Of a DNA stretch of 64,000 nucleotides, positions 61,634 to 64,000 are shown in pieces. This DNA comes from JACVRW01 sp963819635 (GTDB lineage: Bacteria > Actinomycetota > Thermoleophilia > Solirubrobacterales > Thermoleophilaceae), in NCBI GenBank assembly GCA_963819635.1, contig CAWFWX010000003.1:930001-994000 (forward strand), written 5' to 3'. The notes beneath the pieces are model-generated. The model was not told where the DNA came from. It saw only the letters and a list, made by a program, of their open reading frames with translations, and did no database searches. The position numbers and the translations under genes were made by a program. Every line of letters starts with the position of its first letter. Position 1 is the stretch's first letter.

Positions 61634-62640
61634 TGCGCGAACGGGTCGTCGAATTGCTCGACCGGCTTGGGGAAGTTGGCCTGCGCCCGCGCGATGTTCT
61701 CGCTGCTGACGACCTGCACCGGGGCGTCCACGGTGGCGGGCACCGGATCACCACGGAGCGCCGCAAGGCAGGCCTCGATCGACAGCTGGCCCATCGTGTA
61801 GGGGTACTGGGCGACGGTCGCCGACATCGAGCCCCGCCGGATCGCTCTGAGCGCCTCGGGGATGCCATCGAAGCCGACCACCTTCACGTCTCCGTCCCTA
61901 CCGGCGGCTTTGACGGCGTCCGCCGCACCGAGTGCCATCAGGTCGTTCACCGCGAAGAAGCCGTCGATCCGCGGATCCTCCCGCAGGACCTCAGCGGCCG
62001 CGTTCCGCGCCTTCTCGCGCTCGAAGTCGGCCGCGATCGTCGCCACGATGTCGAAGCGCGCTCGGTTGCCCTCCTTGAACCCACCCGCGCGGAGGCCGCT
62101 GCCAACGTCGCCGGGGATGCCGGTGATCACGACCACCCTCGCACCGCGGCCGACGAGCTCCGCCATCGCGTCGGCACCGAGTCTTCCGCCGGCGCGGTTG
62201 TCGCTGCCGACGTAGGTGGTGATCTGGACGCCCAGCGCCTTGGCCGCATCCTTGCCGATCACGGAGTCGACGTTGACGACGGGCGTCTCCTGGGCGACGC
62301 GAGCGAGCGCGCCGACCAGGTTCGTTTCATTGATCGGGTTGACGACGTAGCAGCGCGGATCGCCGGCGGCGAGGGACTCGAGCTCGGAGGCCTGACCGGC
62401 CGTGTCCTGCAACCCCGTGGGCGCCGCGGCAACTCTGAGCCGCGCGTCCTCGAGCCGAGCCGTCGCGACGAGACCCTCGCGCATCGTCACGAAGAACGGG
62501 TTGTCCAGCGCCTTGATCACGGCGGCCAATCGGGCGCCCTCGAGATCCGCGTTCGAGACCTCGTCCCCACCGCCGCACCCAGGCATCAACGCCGCGAGCA
62601 AGCCCGCGAGGAGGGCAAGCCGGCCAGGACGGCGAGTCAC
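61630..62640 (-). CDS. Sugar-binding lipoprotein (RbsB-like), copy B
   Basis: The 336-aa paralogue of copy A starts at ATG 62640 with a lipobox-like LMPGCGGG. It shares VIKALDNPFFVTMREGL, NPINETNLVGALARV, YVGSDNRAGGRLGADAM, ITGIPGDVGSGLRAGGF and FFAVNDLMALGAADAV. The tandem copies imply duplication. The start lies 48 nt from the divergent sensor start, so a shared promoter region is likely. An ABC permease is lacking in the window. Confidence 0.88.
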   Translation of the reverse strand: MTRRPGRLALLAGLLAALMPGCGGGDEVSNADLEGARLAAVIKALDNPFFVTMREGLVATARLEDARLRVAAAPTGLQDTAGQASELESLAAGDPRCYVVNPINETNLVGALARVAQETPVVNVDSVIGKDAAKALGVQITTYVGSDNRAGGRLGADAMAELVGRGARVVVITGIPGDVGSGLRAGGFKEGNRARFDIVATIAADFEREKARNAAAEVLREDPRIDGFFAVNDLMALGAADAVKAAGRDGDVKVVGFDGIPEALRAIRRGSMSATVAQYPYTMGQLSIEACLAALRGDPVPATVDAPVQVVSSENIARAQANFPKPVEQFDDPFAQ

Positions 62641-62688
62641 AGGAGATCACGCCCTTTGCAGCGTCGTCAGGGAGTACCGTAACTCAGG

Positions 62689-64000
62689 ATGGACGGAGTG
62701 TCGCGGTACTCCTGGTTCCGCTCCGCCAGATCGTCAGGCGTCCTGCTCGTCGCGCTGATCGTGCTGTTGGGGGTGGGCGGCTACGTTCTCACGAGTACGA
62801 CGATCCGCCATGACCGGGACGAGGCGGCGGAGCAACGCGCCCAGGTCGAGGTCGTGCACGCACAGGAGGTCCTCGGCCGCGCCCGGGCGTACGTGGGCGG
62901 CCTTGCCGACGTGCTGGCACGGGAGTCCGACCCGGGACAGGGGCGTTTCGAGAACTGGGCGGGTGCCACATCCGCCAGCGTCGGGCTCAACGACGTTCTA
63001 TGGGTGGAGCGAGTGCCCGCGTCCGAGCGCACGAGCTACGAGCGCTTCCGGAGCGTTCGGATTACAAGCGTGACGCCATCGGGGCGGATCGTCCCGGCGC
63101 GGGTGGCGGGCTCATACCTGCCCGCCACCTACACGAGCCAGACACGCCCGGAGCTGCGCCCGGGGGTGGATGTCAGCGGCTTCCCCGGGCTCGGTGCCGC
63201 GATCCGGGATCGCGCGAGGATCTTCGCCGTCGGAGCAAGCAGGCCTGGAGCTCTGGGAGCGGAGCCGGGCTTCTACCTCCTGCAGGCCGCCAGCTTCGCT
63301 CGCGGGCCGGGAAGCCGCGGCTACCTGGTCGCGTTCGTCCCGCGCGGATGGTTCAGCACGACGCTTGGCGGCGACCCCCGACGCGTGGCGATCAGCGAGG
63401 ACGGCAAGACGATCGAGGGCTCGCTCGACTCCGTCGAGGCGAGCGCGGGCTTCGAGATGCTCGGCCGCAACTGGCGCATCGACGTCGCCCGCGAACCTCC
63501 GACGGGCCTGCAGTCGACGCTCCCGTGGCTGGCGCTGGCTTGGCCCTTCGCGATCGCGGGGATCGCGCTCGTGATCGGGCGCGCGATCACCCAGCGCCGG
63601 CGCGCCCAGCGCGAGGCCGAGCGGATCTTCGAGATGTCGCGCGACATGATCGGCGTCGGGGGGTTCGACGGCTACTTCAAAGCGGTCAACCCGGCGTTCG
63701 AGCGAACGCTCGGCTACTCCACGGACGAGCTCCTCGCCCGGCCGTTCTTGGACTTCGTCCATCCGGACGACCGGCAGCGGTCGAACGAGGTTTTCGCCGC
63801 TGTGCTCAGCGGTCACGAGCTCAACCAGTTCGAGAACCGCTTCGTCTGCAAGGACGGCTCGGAGCGGTGGCTCCAATGGAGCTCACGGGCCGTTCCCCAC
63901 GAGCGCATCGTGCATGCAATAGCCCGAGACGTCACCGAGAGCCGGCGCATCACCGGGGAGCAGGCGGCGCTGCGCCGCGCTGCCACCTTGGTGGCACAGG
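62689..64000 (+). CDS. CHASE-PAS sensor protein (partial, continues beyond the window)
   Basis: ATG 62689 (TACCGT 8 nt upstream) begins a membrane protein: TM1 near residues 15-35 (LLVALIVLLGVGGYVL), an extracytoplasmic CHASE domain (residues about 45-240) containing FENWAGATSASVGLNDVLWVERVPASERTSYERF, TM2 near 285-305 (ALAWPFAIAGIALVIG), then a PAS domain: IFEMSRDMIGVGGFDGYFKAVNPAFERTLGYSTDELLARPFLDFVHPDD, with its PAC segment. The window ends after the PAC and the start of a linker; a histidine kinase or cyclase output should follow. The divergent lipoproteins may supply the sensed ligand (inference). Confidence 0.82.
   Translation, partial: MDGVSRYSWFRSARSSGVLLVALIVLLGVGGYVLTSTTIRHDRDEAAEQRAQVEVVHAQEVLGRARAYVGGLADVLARESDPGQGRFENWAGATSASVGLNDVLWVERVPASERTSYERFRSVRITSVTPSGRIVPARVAGSYLPATYTSQTRPELRPGVDVSGFPGLGAAIRDRARIFAVGASRPGALGAEPGFYLLQAASFARGPGSRGYLVAFVPRGWFSTTLGGDPRRVAISEDGKTIEGSLDSVEASAGFEMLGRNWRIDVAREPPTGLQSTLPWLALAWPFAIAGIALVIGRAITQRRRAQREAERIFEMSRDMIGVGGFDGYFKAVNPAFERTLGYSTDELLARPFLDFVHPDDRQRSNEVFAAVLSGHELNQFENRFVCKDGSERWLQWSSRAVPHERIVHAIARDVTESRRITGEQAALRRAATLVAQ

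Overview
The window is very GC-rich DNA with dense, often 4-nt-overlapping genes and GTG starts. Second messengers (Rel, GGDEF, HD-GYP), a DasR-like amino-sugar regulon, many secreted Ig-like or carbohydrate-active proteins and apparently leaderless genes all point to an actinobacterium. The best guess is class Thermoleophilia (Solirubrobacterales-like). This is inferred from gene content; there is no rRNA to confirm it.

Region by region. 1-5 kb: a partial membrane protein, a small secreted protein, three tandem paralogous secreted glycosidase-like proteins and a methyltransferase, most with indels. 5-10.8 kb: an amino-sugar regulon (nagA on +; SBP, kinase, nanE, gntR and SIS isomerase on -) bracketed by two DasR-type dre operators. 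10.8-25.3 kb: housekeeping block on the minus strand (yebC, DoxX-like, ruvC, ruvA, ruvB, a zinc-ribbon/PAS protein, fused secDF, recJ, an HD-GYP protein, rel). 25.3-38.8 kb: a GGDEF cyclase, a large BNR/PKD/LamG secreted protein, pdxS-pdxT-M29 aminopeptidase, an M1 peptidase, a RpiR regulator, a sugar nucleotidyltransferase, a phosphatase, a NAGPA-type glycosidase, GST, STAS and CGNR proteins. 38.8-45.1 kb: two adjacent genes whose products carry FlhA/EscV-like FHIPEP cytoplasmic domains with no other type III export gene nearby; this is the most unusual locus. 45-53 kb: a processive glycan synthase coupled to a GH26-like hydrolase, then GH3 and GH30 enzymes divergent from a ROK regulator. 54.4-60.6 kb: a region marked by a complete tRNA(CAT) and two 42-nt copies of tRNA(CAT) 3' halves, which look like attachment-site scars; no integrase is visible. 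60.6-64 kb: two paralogous sugar-binding lipoproteins divergent from a CHASE-PAS sensor protein cut by the window end.

How the genes fit together: the amino-sugar genes form a complete route from GlcNAc/ManNAc to fructose-6-phosphate except for a membrane permease. ruvC-ruvA-ruvB are translationally coupled. pdxS and pdxT make pyridoxal phosphate. Several regulators sit beside likely operators (DasR/dre, ROK inverted repeat, CGNR inverted repeat).

Caveat: at least twenty reading-frame breaks are visible, including in recJ, pdxS and pdxT, plus an in-frame stop in rel. Their presence in housekeeping genes makes sequence or assembly error the simplest explanation, so broken genes are annotated over their full inferred span and the breaks are noted.
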